This document shows, one piece after another, positions 8,647-16,625 of a DNA stretch of 64,000 bases (its first letter is position 1; each line of letters starts with the position of its first letter). Below the pieces are notes generated by a model. It ran no database searches and had not been told where the DNA came from. It saw only the letters and a list, made by a program, of their open reading frames with translations. Origin of the DNA: an uncultured Lachnospiraceae bacterium (GTDB taxonomy: Bacteria > Bacillota > Clostridia > Lachnospirales > Lachnospiraceae); NCBI GenBank assembly GCA_910585635.1, contig CAJUFE010000020.1, positions 1 through 64,000 on the forward strand, written 5' to 3'. Made by a program: the position numbers and the translations under genes.

Positions 8647-10476
8647 TCACGGCCTGCCGGCAGCTGCCTCATCCCACAGGATACAGCTTTCTGTCCACGC
8701 CTCCCAGGCATCGGCCAGCTCCTCTGGCATGGGGCCGCACCAGGCGCCGCCCGCCTCCTGCCAGGCATCCCACAGCTGTTCCACCTTCTTCCTGGCTCCT
8801 TCCAGCTGCTCTCCTTTAAGCCGCAACTGCCAGTCCAGGTAAGCCTCCTCTGTACCGATCTCCCTCAGCCGATGCCGCTCGGGCCTCGGCGCCGCCTTGA
8901 GCCCGGCGATCAGGGCCTGGTCCTCTGCCCGGATCTGGGCGGCCAGGTCACTGCCCGGGCTCCTGCGGCGTTCCAGGTAGTGGGCATAGCCGAAGGGATA
9001 GTACATCGCTCCCTGGCCGTCGAAGAGCAAAAGCGCCTCCGCCACCTGCCGCAGGAAGTACCGGTCGTGGGACACGAACAGGACCGTTCCTTTAAAGGCC
9101 CGCAGCGCCGACTCTAAGGTCTCCTTGGCCTGGATGTCCATATGGTCCGTGGGCTCATCCAGCAGGAGGAGGTTCGGACGGCTCTGGAGGAGCTCCGCCA
9201 GCACCAGCCTGGCCCTCTCTCCGCCGGATAGGTCGCTGACCCTTTTAGACACGTCCCGTCCCTTAAAAAGATAGGCGCCCAGGACACTGCGCACCTCCTT
9301 TTCGGTCAGAGAAGGGAACAGGTCGTGAAAATGCTCCTTTACCCGTTTCTCCGACCGGATGGCCGCTGAATGCTGGTCGAAATATCCGATCGTCGTCCTC
9401 TCCCCCAGGCGGCACCGCCCTTTGAGCACCGGCAGCAGACCGGCCACCGTCTTTAAAAACGCCGTCTTTCCCGCCCCGTTATCCCCGATGATCCCGATCT
9501 TCTGTCCCCGTTTTACCCGGAGGGACAGCTCCAGAAGGGGCTTGTCATAGCCGACCTTTAAGTGCTCTGCCTCCAATGCCCACTTGCTCCCCGGGATGAG
9601 GGGCGTGATATCCCCGGTAAAGATATGCACATCGTCCTCCACTGGCTTCTCGATCCGCTCCATCCGGTCCGCCATCTTCCGCTTAGCCCGGGCAAAGGAG
9701 GCCTTGTTGGGCTTATGCTTGAACCGTTCCACCAGCCCGTCAAGCCTGGCCAGCTCCTGCTGCTGCCGCTCATAGGCCTTCCGGCGCAGGGCCAGATCCT
9801 TCCTCCTCTGCTCCCGGTAGTGGGTGTAGCTGCCAGGGTAGCGTTCCAGCTTCCCGGCCTCCAGGGCATAGACCACATCAACCACCTGGTCCAGAAAAAA
9901 GCGGTCATGGGATACGGTCACCACCGCCTTTTCATAGCTTTTCATGTACTGCTCCAGCCACTCTACGGTGGCGATATCCAGATGATCCGTGGGCTCATCC
10001 AAAAGGAGGATATCCGGCTTTATGAGCAGCAGGCGGATAAAAGCGATCTTCTTCTGCTCGCCTCCGGAGAAAGCGGATAAAGGCTTTTTCTTATCCGCTT
10101 TTGCAAAGCCGAACCCGGTAAAGAGCCGGTCATATCCCACCTCGTAAGCCGACCGTTCCGGCGAAAAAGGATCCTTGACCGGACAATGGGCAAGGAGCAG
10201 CTCCTCCACTGTCTTTTCCTTATCCCCAGGCGCTACTGCGTCTTGATGGAGGATCTGGATGGTCAGCGGTCTGTCGCTCACGATACCAGGCCCCATCCGC
10301 TTATCGTCCCGGTCAAGCTCCAGCTCCCCTGCGATCAGACGCAGGAGCGTGGTCTTGCCCGCCCCGTTGCGCCCTACCACCCCGATCTTTTCCTTTCCCT
10401 TTATCGTAAGGTCGATATGGGACAGTATCGGGATCCCTCCGGCCGATACCGTCCCGTCCATGATCTGATACAGCAT
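8647..10476 (-). CDS. ABC-F family ATPase
   Basis: About 609 residues, soluble, with two ABC domains. Walker A motifs are GRNGAGKTT and GDNGAGKTA; signatures are FSGGEQKK and LSGGERAR; both Walker B motifs read LLLDEPTDH. A charged linker joins the domains (about residues 225-300) and there is a C-terminal extension. No membrane segments. ABC-F proteins bind ribosomes; some protect against ribosome-targeting antibiotics, others act in translation. Which applies here cannot be told. The ATG at 10476 has GGGGGAGG upstream and is preferred to an upstream ATG at 10491. It is a single-gene unit. Confidence 0.9.
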   Translation of the reverse strand: MLYQIMDGTVSAGGIPILSHIDLTIKGKEKIGVVGRNGAGKTTLLRLIAGELELDRDDKRMGPGIVSDRPLTIQILHQDAVAPGDKEKTVEELLLAHCPVKDPFSPERSAYEVGYDRLFTGFGFAKADKKKPLSAFSGGEQKKIAFIRLLLIKPDILLLDEPTDHLDIATVEWLEQYMKSYEKAVVTVSHDRFFLDQVVDVVYALEAGKLERYPGSYTHYREQRRKDLALRRKAYERQQQELARLDGLVERFKHKPNKASFARAKRKMADRMERIEKPVEDDVHIFTGDITPLIPGSKWALEAEHLKVGYDKPLLELSLRVKRGQKIGIIGDNGAGKTAFLKTVAGLLPVLKGRCRLGERTTIGYFDQHSAAIRSEKRVKEHFHDLFPSLTEKEVRSVLGAYLFKGRDVSKRVSDLSGGERARLVLAELLQSRPNLLLLDEPTDHMDIQAKETLESALRAFKGTVLFVSHDRYFLRQVAEALLLFDGQGAMYYPFGYAHYLERRRSPGSDLAAQIRAEDQALIAGLKAAPRPERHRLREIGTEEAYLDWQLRLKGEQLEGARKKVEQLWDAWQEAGGAWCGPMPEELADAWEAWTESCILWDEAAAGRP

Positions 10477-10677
10477 AAAAACCTCCCCCATCCCCCGCCC
10501 GCGCGGTGTTATCCTGCTCCTATTATAGTCCGTGCCCCAGATATCGACAATCCACTTTCCCTACAGAAACGCTTGTTTTTTTCCCGCTGTTTATATATAA
10601 TAAACATAGCCTATATCATTCTTCTATACAGGTGACATATCGTAAGTGATCTTTTTATTTGTGAGGGTAACGATCTT

Positions 10678-12210
10678 ATGAGCAAAAAACAAGAGTACAA
10701 GCAGACGATCCTGATCGCGGATGATTCGGAGATGAACCGCGCCATCCTGACGGATATGCTGGAGGATGAATACATCATCCTGGAAGCAGAGGACGGTGTG
10801 GAGGCCGTATCGATCCTCCAGAAGCATGAAAACGAGATCTCCGCAGTCCTGCTGGATATCGTGATGCCAAATATGGACGGTTTTGGTGTCTTGAAGATCA
10901 TGAACCAGCAGCGCTGGATCGAGGATATCCCGGTCATCATGATCTCCTCCGAGAGCGGAGCCTCCCAGGTGGAACGGGCCTATGCGCTGGGTATCGCGGA
11001 TTTCATCAATCGTCCCTTTAACATGGCCATCGTCCACCGCCGTCTCGTGAACACGATGCTGTTGTACGCCAAACAGAAAAAGCTGGCTGCCCTGGTAGCC
11101 GAGCAGGTCTATGAAAATGAAAAGCAGAGCGCGATGATGATCGATATCCTGAGCCATATCGTAGAGTTCAGGAACGGTGAGAGCGCTCTCCATGTGGTCC
11201 ATGTCCACACACTGACCGAGCTGATGCTCTCCCATCTGATCCAGCTCACGGACCGCTATCCGCTGACCCAGGCGGACATCAGTATGATCAGCCGCGCTTC
11301 CGCGCTCCACGACATCGGAAAGATCTCCATCCCTTCCGAGATCCTGAACAAACCGGGACGGCTGACCTTTGAAGAATTTGCCGCCATGAAGACCCACACC
11401 ACCATCGGCGCGGAGATGCTCAAGGAGCTGACCGCCTATCAGAACGAGCCTCTGGTGAAGACCGCCCATGATATCTGCCGCTGGCACCACGAGCGGTACG
11501 ACGGGCACGGCTATCCGGACGGCTTGAAGGGAGATGAGATCCCGATCTCCGCCCAGATCGTAGCACTGGCCGATGTCTATGACGCGTTGACCAGTGAGCG
11601 CGTGTACAAGAAGGCCTACTCCCACGATGTGGCCATCCACATGATCTTAAACGGGGAATGCGGCACCTTTAATCCATTGCTGATGCAATGTCTGGAGGCC
11701 ATCGCCGATGTCATCGAGGAGGAGTTCAAGAACAAGACCTCCACCTCCCCGTCCCAGCCCAAGCGGATCAACGAGGCGATGCTGGACGGCTATGCGCTCC
11801 CCGCCTCCGGAAATACGCTGCAGCTCATGGAGTATGAACGGATGAAGTACGCCTTCTTCTCCAGTCGGTCCAACGCCGTCCATTTCGAATATACCTTCTC
11901 GCCCGCTATGCTGATGCTGCGGGACTGGCTGGATGACAAGCTGGGACTGCCGGAGATCGTCATGAACCCCTTAGAGGATAAAGACCTCCTTGCCATCCTT
12001 GGGCAGGAGGCGCTCACCGGGCTGGAGGAGGCGCTCAAAGCCACCACCTCGGAACAGCCCATCGCAGAGTATGACTGTATAGCACACATAAAGGGGCAGG
12101 ATCTGCATATCCAATTTATCTGCCAGACCACCTGGTCCTCTGAGGAGACGCCCCAATGTACGGGCGCGATCGGAAAGGCGATGCGCTACCGTCCGGCCGC
12201 GGCCTCATAG
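10678..12210 (+). CDS. response regulator with HD-GYP phosphodiesterase domain
   Basis: 510 residues. Receiver domain at about 8-130 (acidic pair D15-D16, phospho-acceptor D60, K/R switch region near NRPFN). HD-GYP domain at about 150-345 with HVVHVH, the ALHDIGK metal-binding HD, and HHERYDGHGYPDGLKG. The last 150 residues are not recognised. By family it hydrolyses cyclic di-GMP, controlled by phosphorylation. An HPt gene follows after 73 bases, so it probably receives phosphate from a hybrid kinase via that HPt protein. No kinase gene is adjacent. A REC-HD-GYP head is common in Lachnospiraceae. Confidence 0.9.
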   Translation: MSKKQEYKQTILIADDSEMNRAILTDMLEDEYIILEAEDGVEAVSILQKHENEISAVLLDIVMPNMDGFGVLKIMNQQRWIEDIPVIMISSESGASQVERAYALGIADFINRPFNMAIVHRRLVNTMLLYAKQKKLAALVAEQVYENEKQSAMMIDILSHIVEFRNGESALHVVHVHTLTELMLSHLIQLTDRYPLTQADISMISRASALHDIGKISIPSEILNKPGRLTFEEFAAMKTHTTIGAEMLKELTAYQNEPLVKTAHDICRWHHERYDGHGYPDGLKGDEIPISAQIVALADVYDALTSERVYKKAYSHDVAIHMILNGECGTFNPLLMQCLEAIADVIEEEFKNKTSTSPSQPKRINEAMLDGYALPASGNTLQLMEYERMKYAFFSSRSNAVHFEYTFSPAMLMLRDWLDDKLGLPEIVMNPLEDKDLLAILGQEALTGLEEALKATTSEQPIAEYDCIAHIKGQDLHIQFICQTTWSSEETPQCTGAIGKAMRYRPAAAS

Positions 12211-12283
12211 AGCAGACCCATACGAGCATATGCCGTCCGGGACGACGCGTCCGCAGACAGCAAAAGAACAAGGAGGATGAGCC

Positions 12284-12643
12284 ATGAGCTTAAAAGAATG
12301 CTACATAGCGTTAGGCGGCGACTACGATGATGTGATCTCCCGCCTGCGCACAGAAAAGCTGGTCCAGAAATTTGTCCTGAAGTTTTTGAACGATCCAAGC
12401 TATGATAACCTCTGTAAAGCCCTGGAAGCAGAGGACTATGAGGAGGCCTTCCGCGCCTCCCACACCATCAAGGGCGTATGCCAGAACTTGAGCTTCACCA
12501 AGCTGTATACCTCCAGCCACGCGCTGACCGAAGCGCTGCGCTCCGGCTGGAGCCCCGAGGCCGGCAAGCTCCTGCCTCAGGTGAAGGCGGACTATGAACA
12601 GACGGCGGAGGCGATCCGCACGCTGCAGGCATCTGTCGGCTGA
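12284..12643 (+). CDS. histidine phosphotransfer (HPt) domain protein
   Basis: 119 residues, all helical, with the HPt motif ASHTIKGVCQNL; His60 is the predicted phosphorylated residue. It carries phosphate between a hybrid sensor kinase and a response regulator, most likely the HD-GYP protein encoded just upstream on the same strand. ATG at 12284 with AGGAGG upstream. It is closed by the strong hairpin at 12691-12759. Confidence 0.88.
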   Translation: MSLKECYIALGGDYDDVISRLRTEKLVQKFVLKFLNDPSYDNLCKALEAEDYEEAFRASHTIKGVCQNLSFTKLYTSSHALTEALRSGWSPEAGKLLPQVKADYEQTAEAIRTLQASVG

Positions 12644-12690
12644 GGATCCGCAGACAAGACGCGGGTCCTGCCCGTTCTATGATCTGTCCG

Positions 12691-12759
12691 ATATGCCCCA
12701 AATGGGTTCCCTGATCGATCGTCGTCTCTGACCGATCAGGGAACCCATTTGGGGCATAT
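12691..12759. terminator. perfect 27-bp inverted repeat, bidirectional terminator
   Basis: 12691-12717 and 12733-12759 are exact reverse complements around a 15-base loop. The right side is followed by CTTTT on the plus strand. It lies between convergent genes (HPt on plus, TOPRIM-like on minus), the usual place for a shared terminator. A 27-bp perfect stem is longer than most terminators. Confidence 0.75.
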
Positions 12760-12770
12760 CTTTTCACTGT

Positions 12771-13472
12771 CTATAAGATCCCAGGAAGGGACCTTTCAAA
12801 AAATACAGATAAGTTGCAGTAACGCCGCAGAGAATTTCCATCTTCCATGATAAACCTCCAGGTCTCCCCATAGGTCCCCGGTACAAAAAGATCTCCTTCC
12901 CGCAAAAAACGCAGGAGATCCTCCGGCCTTTCCCGATACCGCATGGCAGCCTTAAAGGCCAGTTCCTCTTTCTCATCGTCGGACAGATCCCCTGCGGCAT
13001 CATGGAGTACATGCTCTAAGTTTCTTGAAAAATAGTAGATCTCATAAGGATAGCTCTCCGGCAGACGTTCCATAAGTGCCAGCTGATGCACGATCTGTCT
13101 CTTGCTGATGTTCCTTCGTATCAGGCGATCCCGGTCTTTTGCCCAGATACAGGTATCGGAATACTCGGTCTTCCCGCATTTCGACTGTACGATCTGGCTA
13201 CTCGGCACAAAAGCGCCATCTGTATCGATCAGCTGTACCACCTTTAAGATATCCTCTTTTTCGATAAAAGGGTTGCGTCTCAAGTATGCGTCGATCGCCT
13301 TCTTGATCTCCCTGACGATATATTTTGGGGTCATCTCTTCCTTTGCTGTTATATCCGTATGGAGGACATCAAATCCAACATCATATCGCTTTAACAGCCT
13401 CTGAAAGACCAGCGCCAGCGCATCCTCGTCCGTCGGACCCTCCACCAGGACCAGGATGATCTTTTTAGTCAT
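12771..13472 (-). CDS. TOPRIM-like protein of an ATPase-coupled pair (putative defence nuclease)
   Basis: 233 residues. The N terminus ILVLVEGPTDEDA (Glu11) and the later LIDTDG (Asp83, Asp85) fit the Glu and DxD metal-binding pattern of TOPRIM folds in OLD-family nucleases. The rest has charged segments (AKDRDRLIRR) and a conserved-looking WRFIMEDGNSLRRYCNLS tail that I do not recognise. Its start overlaps the AAA ATPase gene by 8 bases, so the two are co-translated. The pairing of a RecF/SMC-like ATPase with a TOPRIM partner recalls Gabija, PARIS, AbiL and OLD-type anti-phage systems, but no named family could be assigned. A+T content is visibly higher than in flanking genes. Confidence 0.6.
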   Translation of the reverse strand: MTKKIILVLVEGPTDEDALALVFQRLLKRYDVGFDVLHTDITAKEEMTPKYIVREIKKAIDAYLRRNPFIEKEDILKVVQLIDTDGAFVPSSQIVQSKCGKTEYSDTCIWAKDRDRLIRRNISKRQIVHQLALMERLPESYPYEIYYFSRNLEHVLHDAAGDLSDDEKEELAFKAAMRYRERPEDLLRFLREGDLFVPGTYGETWRFIMEDGNSLRRYCNLSVFFERSLPGIL

Positions 13473-14868
13473 AGGCCCCTACCCTTCCGGCCTCTTTAAG
13501 AGCCAATTCGATCTCATAGAGACTGGTCTCCTGATAAAAGCTTTCCTTTTGCCCGCCCAGCTTTATGGTACGCATATAAGACAGACGTTTGTTCTGGGTA
13601 TTTTTAATATAATTTGTCCTGGAATACCGATTTTCCGGGTTCGTCGTGGTGTAGATCAGCGAATCCGCCTCCAGCACCTCCAGCGGACGGAGATTATGGG
13701 ATGTAAAGATAAACTGCCCCTTCGCCTTCTCCTGCATGGCCTGCAGATATTCACCCAAAAGATATTCATAAACCCCAGAATCCAGCTCGTCTACCACCAG
13801 ACAGTAGGTCTCCTGATTATAACAGCACACCAGGTTACTGCATATGGAAATGATCTTTTTGATCCCCGCTGATTCATAGAGAAGGGGGATCCTGGCTCCG
13901 CCCCGCAAAGTGATCAGCTCAAATTGAACGCCATCGCTGCCATCTTCCATCAGCTTATCAAATGGATGATAGATCTCCAGCTCGATCTCCGGGACCAATG
14001 ACCGCAGGACGATATTGATCTGCCGGATCGTCTTCTCAAAATACGGGAAGATCTCCTTGGGGATCACATTGATATCCGTCAGGCGGACCAGCAGCCCCAT
14101 AGCCCCTCCCTTTACCGGATACGGCCATTCGATGTTCATGGGCAAGGAATCCAGGTTGAGCGCTAACAGCCCATAATGGGTATTCTCGACTACAGCTAAT
14201 CCACGACGGCCAAATCGCTGCAGGACGGAAGAAAACTGATGGATCTTCGCTGCCTCTCCTTTGGCTTTTGAAAATATATCCTGGGCCTTTCCGGCGAACA
14301 AAAAGGATGTGATCTCAGACCTCTGCTTTTCCTCATTAAAATAGCCAGAAAACTGCCGTGCGATCCCCAGAGAGACCATATCATCCATCCGCTTTTCAAA
14401 ATAATGGAGATATCGCAATGGTGTGAACAGCTCTTTAGCGCCACGCTCATATCGGAAGATCGTGGTCAGCCTGCTGGCCGGACCCTCCAGACGCTTCTGG
14501 CTCAATCGCTCTCTGTCGATCACGATCCCCCGGTCGGGCCCCTTCGAAAGCCCGACCTCGTATTCCACATGATAGCTCCCCTCCTCCGTCCTCACATGGA
14601 AATGATACTCCACCGATGCTCCCTCTGTACCATATCGGATATATTGTTCAAAAGCATCTGGCACCCTTTTACCGGACAGCAGACACTTCAGCAACACCAT
14701 GGCATCCACCACCACGGTCTTTCCCGAGCCATTCTGTCCATAGATCCCAAGGATGCTCCCCTTTTTGTTCCCTCGATATGCCCCTGTGCTCAGATCGATC
14801 TTGCCGTAAGCCACGTTCTTGATATTCCGGATCTCCAACCGCATGAGCCGTACCACTTCCCGCTCCAT
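13465..14868 (-). CDS. AAA family ATPase (RecF/OLD-like) of a putative defence pair
   Basis: About 467 residues. It opens with RLEIRNIKN, then Walker A GQNGSGKT at about 44-51, a long helical middle region, Walker B CLVVDELDSG and a TSHNLRPLE segment as in SMC/RecF/OLD ATPases (AAA_15/AAA_21). No membrane segments. Such proteins act as sensor or motor for a nuclease partner, here the overlapping TOPRIM-like gene. ATG at 14868 chosen with GGGGAGG 8 bases upstream; a further ATG at codon 9 is possible. A -35/-10 promoter lies at 14898-14926. The lower G+C of the pair suggests acquisition. Confidence 0.75.
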   Translation of the reverse strand: MEREVVRLMRLEIRNIKNVAYGKIDLSTGAYRGNKKGSILGIYGQNGSGKTVVVDAMVLLKCLLSGKRVPDAFEQYIRYGTEGASVEYHFHVRTEEGSYHVEYEVGLSKGPDRGIVIDRERLSQKRLEGPASRLTTIFRYERGAKELFTPLRYLHYFEKRMDDMVSLGIARQFSGYFNEEKQRSEITSFLFAGKAQDIFSKAKGEAAKIHQFSSVLQRFGRRGLAVVENTHYGLLALNLDSLPMNIEWPYPVKGGAMGLLVRLTDINVIPKEIFPYFEKTIRQINIVLRSLVPEIELEIYHPFDKLMEDGSDGVQFELITLRGGARIPLLYESAGIKKIISICSNLVCCYNQETYCLVVDELDSGVYEYLLGEYLQAMQEKAKGQFIFTSHNLRPLEVLEADSLIYTTTNPENRYSRTNYIKNTQNKRLSYMRTIKLGGQKESFYQETSLYEIELALKEAGRVGAYD

Positions 14869-14897
14869 CCTGGACACCTCCCCTTTCTGTTACTGCT

Positions 14898-14926
14898 ATT
14901 ATAGATAATATACCCCATTTTCGCAA
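14898..14926 (-). promoter_or_regulatory. sigma-A promoter of the ATPase-TOPRIM pair
   Basis: On the minus strand TTGCGA (14926-14921) is separated by 17 bases from a perfect TATAAT (14903-14898). It lies 30 bases above the ATPase start, and no operator is evident. Confidence 0.65.
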
Positions 14927-15066
14927 TCATTATTTCAATCTTGTTAAAAAAATTAACGATATCCGCGCAAACGGTCTGGAAGTTTTTTTCAGCCTGTTTT
15001 TTGTATGATCAGGCCAAAAAACGTCCATCATTCAGATAGAACATGAATGATGCGGAGGTTGATGAC

Positions 15067-15846
15067 ATGCCTGTTTATAAAGTGGAGATATGCGGGGTGA
15101 ACACCTCTAAGCTCCCCCTTTTGACCAACGAGGAAAAGGAGGAGCTTTTTAAGCGGATACTGGACGGGGATAAGGAGGCCAGGGAGCAGTATATCAAAGG
15201 GAACCTGCGCCTGGTCCTCAGCGTGATCCAGCGCTTCGCGTCCAACAACGCGGAAAACGTGGATGACTTATTCCAGATCGGCTGCATCGGCCTGATGAAG
15301 GCGGTGGATAATTTCGACATCACCCAGGGGGTCCGTTTTTCCACCTACGCGGTCCCTATGATCTGCGGTGAGATCAAGCGCTTCCTTAGGGACAACAACA
15401 GCATCCGGGTCTCCCGCTCCATCCGGGACACCGCCTACAAGGCGATCTACGCCCGGGAAGCCCTGATGAAAAAGAACATGAAGGACCCCACGATCATGGA
15501 GATCGCCGACGAGGTGGGCGTCACCAAGGAGGAGGTCACCTATGCCTTAGACGCCATCCAGAGCCCCGTCAGCCTCTACGAGCCGGTCTACACCGACGGC
15601 GGGGACCCCCTCTTCGTCATGGACCAGATCAGCGACAAGAAGAACTTAGAGGAGAACTGGGTGGAGGATATCTCCTTAAATGAGGCCATGAAAAAGCTCC
15701 CTGAGCGGGAGCGTCACATCATCGATATGCGTTTTTTCGAGGGGAAGACCCAGACCGAGGTAGCCGAGGAGATCCACATCTCCCAGGCCCAGGTGTCAAG
15801 GCTTGAGAAGAACGCGCTGAAGATCATGCGGAATTATCTGAGCTAG
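15067..15846 (+). CDS. sigG: RNA polymerase sporulation sigma factor SigG
   Basis: 259 residues. The N terminus KVEICGVNTSKLP matches the distinctive SigG start. Region 2 follows (NLRLVLSVIQRF, DDLFQIGCIGLMKAVDNFD, RFSTYAVPMICGEIKRFLRDN), then region 3 and a region 4 helix-turn-helix (TQTEVAEEIHISQAQVSRLEK). It directs late forespore transcription during sporulation. ATG at 15067 is preferred over 15043 because GCGGAGG lies 9 bases before it and the protein then begins like SigG. Here it stands alone, not beside spoIIGA-sigE. Confidence 0.93.
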   Translation: MPVYKVEICGVNTSKLPLLTNEEKEELFKRILDGDKEAREQYIKGNLRLVLSVIQRFASNNAENVDDLFQIGCIGLMKAVDNFDITQGVRFSTYAVPMICGEIKRFLRDNNSIRVSRSIRDTAYKAIYAREALMKKNMKDPTIMEIADEVGVTKEEVTYALDAIQSPVSLYEPVYTDGGDPLFVMDQISDKKNLEENWVEDISLNEAMKKLPERERHIIDMRFFEGKTQTEVAEEIHISQAQVSRLEKNALKIMRNYLS

Positions 15847-15865
15847 TACACCAGGGCACAAAAAA

Positions 15866-15898
15866 GCAGCTGGCTATATGACCTGCACAGCCAGCTGC
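15866..15898 (-). terminator. intrinsic terminator
   Basis: Stem GCAGCTGGCT (15866-15875) with AGCCAGCTGC (15889-15898), followed on the minus strand by six T. The stem overlaps the last codons of the three-TM protein gene. It may also slow readthrough from sigG on the other strand. Confidence 0.75.
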
Positions 15899-16416
15899 AT
15901 CGCATAGGCGACGAAAGCCAAGATCACCGTAGGCACCACGAACCGCAGCCCCTTGGTAAATTCATCGCACCGGATCTTCAGTTTTACCAGATCTTCATCC
16001 ACTGTCTCCCGGTAGAGGCCGATCAGGCGCTCTAAGGCCGCCCGCTCTTCAAGGGCATCCAGCCCCGCTGCCTTTAAGATCTCCGGATCCATCCGGACGA
16101 TCCGCTCCGGCTGTAAGAGCCGCATAAAATAGACCAGCAGGTATACATAGGACACCATCACCGCCACACAGGTCAGGATATAGACCACGGTCATCGCCCC
16201 CTTGATCCCTCCGCCCATACTGGTCAGCTGGGAGATCCCGCTGAACAACCCCGTGATGAACACGAACAAGAACCCACAGAAGGTGATCGTTATGTACACC
16301 TTATTATCCAGCTTGTTGCTCCGGTCGAACAGGTTCTGGTACTCGATCTTCAAGCTGTCCAGCTCCAGGCGCAGCCCTGCGCTCCCCTTTTCTCTTACAT
16401 CTTTTTTTTGACTCAT
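15874..16416 (-). CDS. small membrane protein with three predicted TM segments, function unknown
   Basis: About 180 residues. A charged N-terminal helix (to residue 40) leads into two close hydrophobic segments (VYITITFCGFLFVFITGLF and VVYILTCVAVMVSYVYLLVY), then a soluble helical part and a C-terminal hydrophobic segment. Start at 16416 with a GGGGGT RBS. The layout LYDR-like helix, then DNK before the first TM helix, faintly recalls three-helix effectors such as those of Pycsar systems, but no signature is clear. It is convergent with sigG and followed by a dispersed repeat. Confidence 0.6.
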   Translation of the reverse strand: MSQKKDVREKGSAGLRLELDSLKIEYQNLFDRSNKLDNKVYITITFCGFLFVFITGLFSGISQLTSMGGGIKGAMTVVYILTCVAVMVSYVYLLVYFMRLLQPERIVRMDPEILKAAGLDALEERAALERLIGLYRETVDEDLVKLKIRCDEFTKGLRFVVPTVILAFVAYAMQLAVQVI

Positions 16417-16471
16417 CCAAACCCCCATCAGATAAAACTAAGTCATTTTTCATCAGCCAGCCAACACACTA

Positions 16472-16607
16472 GCTGGGGGAGGGGCATGTTACATAAGGGA
16501 CCCCTAAAGGAACGCCGGTGCTTGGCGAGGTCCTTTCGAGCCTAGCATCCGCTGCGTTCCGACCGGAGCGAGAGCGCGGTCCCGTTGTAACATGCCCCTC
16601 CCCCAGC
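16472..16607. repeat. dispersed palindromic intergenic repeat, module I (copy B)
   Basis: Perfect 22-bp inverted arms at 16472-16493 and 16586-16607 (GCTGGGGGAGGGGCATGTTA plus CA, and its complement). Inside are nested pairs: GGGACC (16498-16503) with GGTCCC (16578-16583), and GGAACGC with GCGTTCC. The core has the family signature CTTGGCGAGGTC.TTTCGAG and GAGCGAGAGCGCG. It lies just after the dnaJ stop (16626). The arms read CATGTTACA where copies C and D read CATGTCACA, with the partner strand changed to match. Confidence 0.88.
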
Positions 16608-16625
16608 GGACCTTGCGACAATACC

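Noticed and set aside
16472..16607. Insertion sequence or transposase remnant as explanation of the palindromic repeats
   Set aside because: No transposase-like frame lies in or near any copy, and no target-site duplication could be fixed. They are reported as repeats of unknown mobility.
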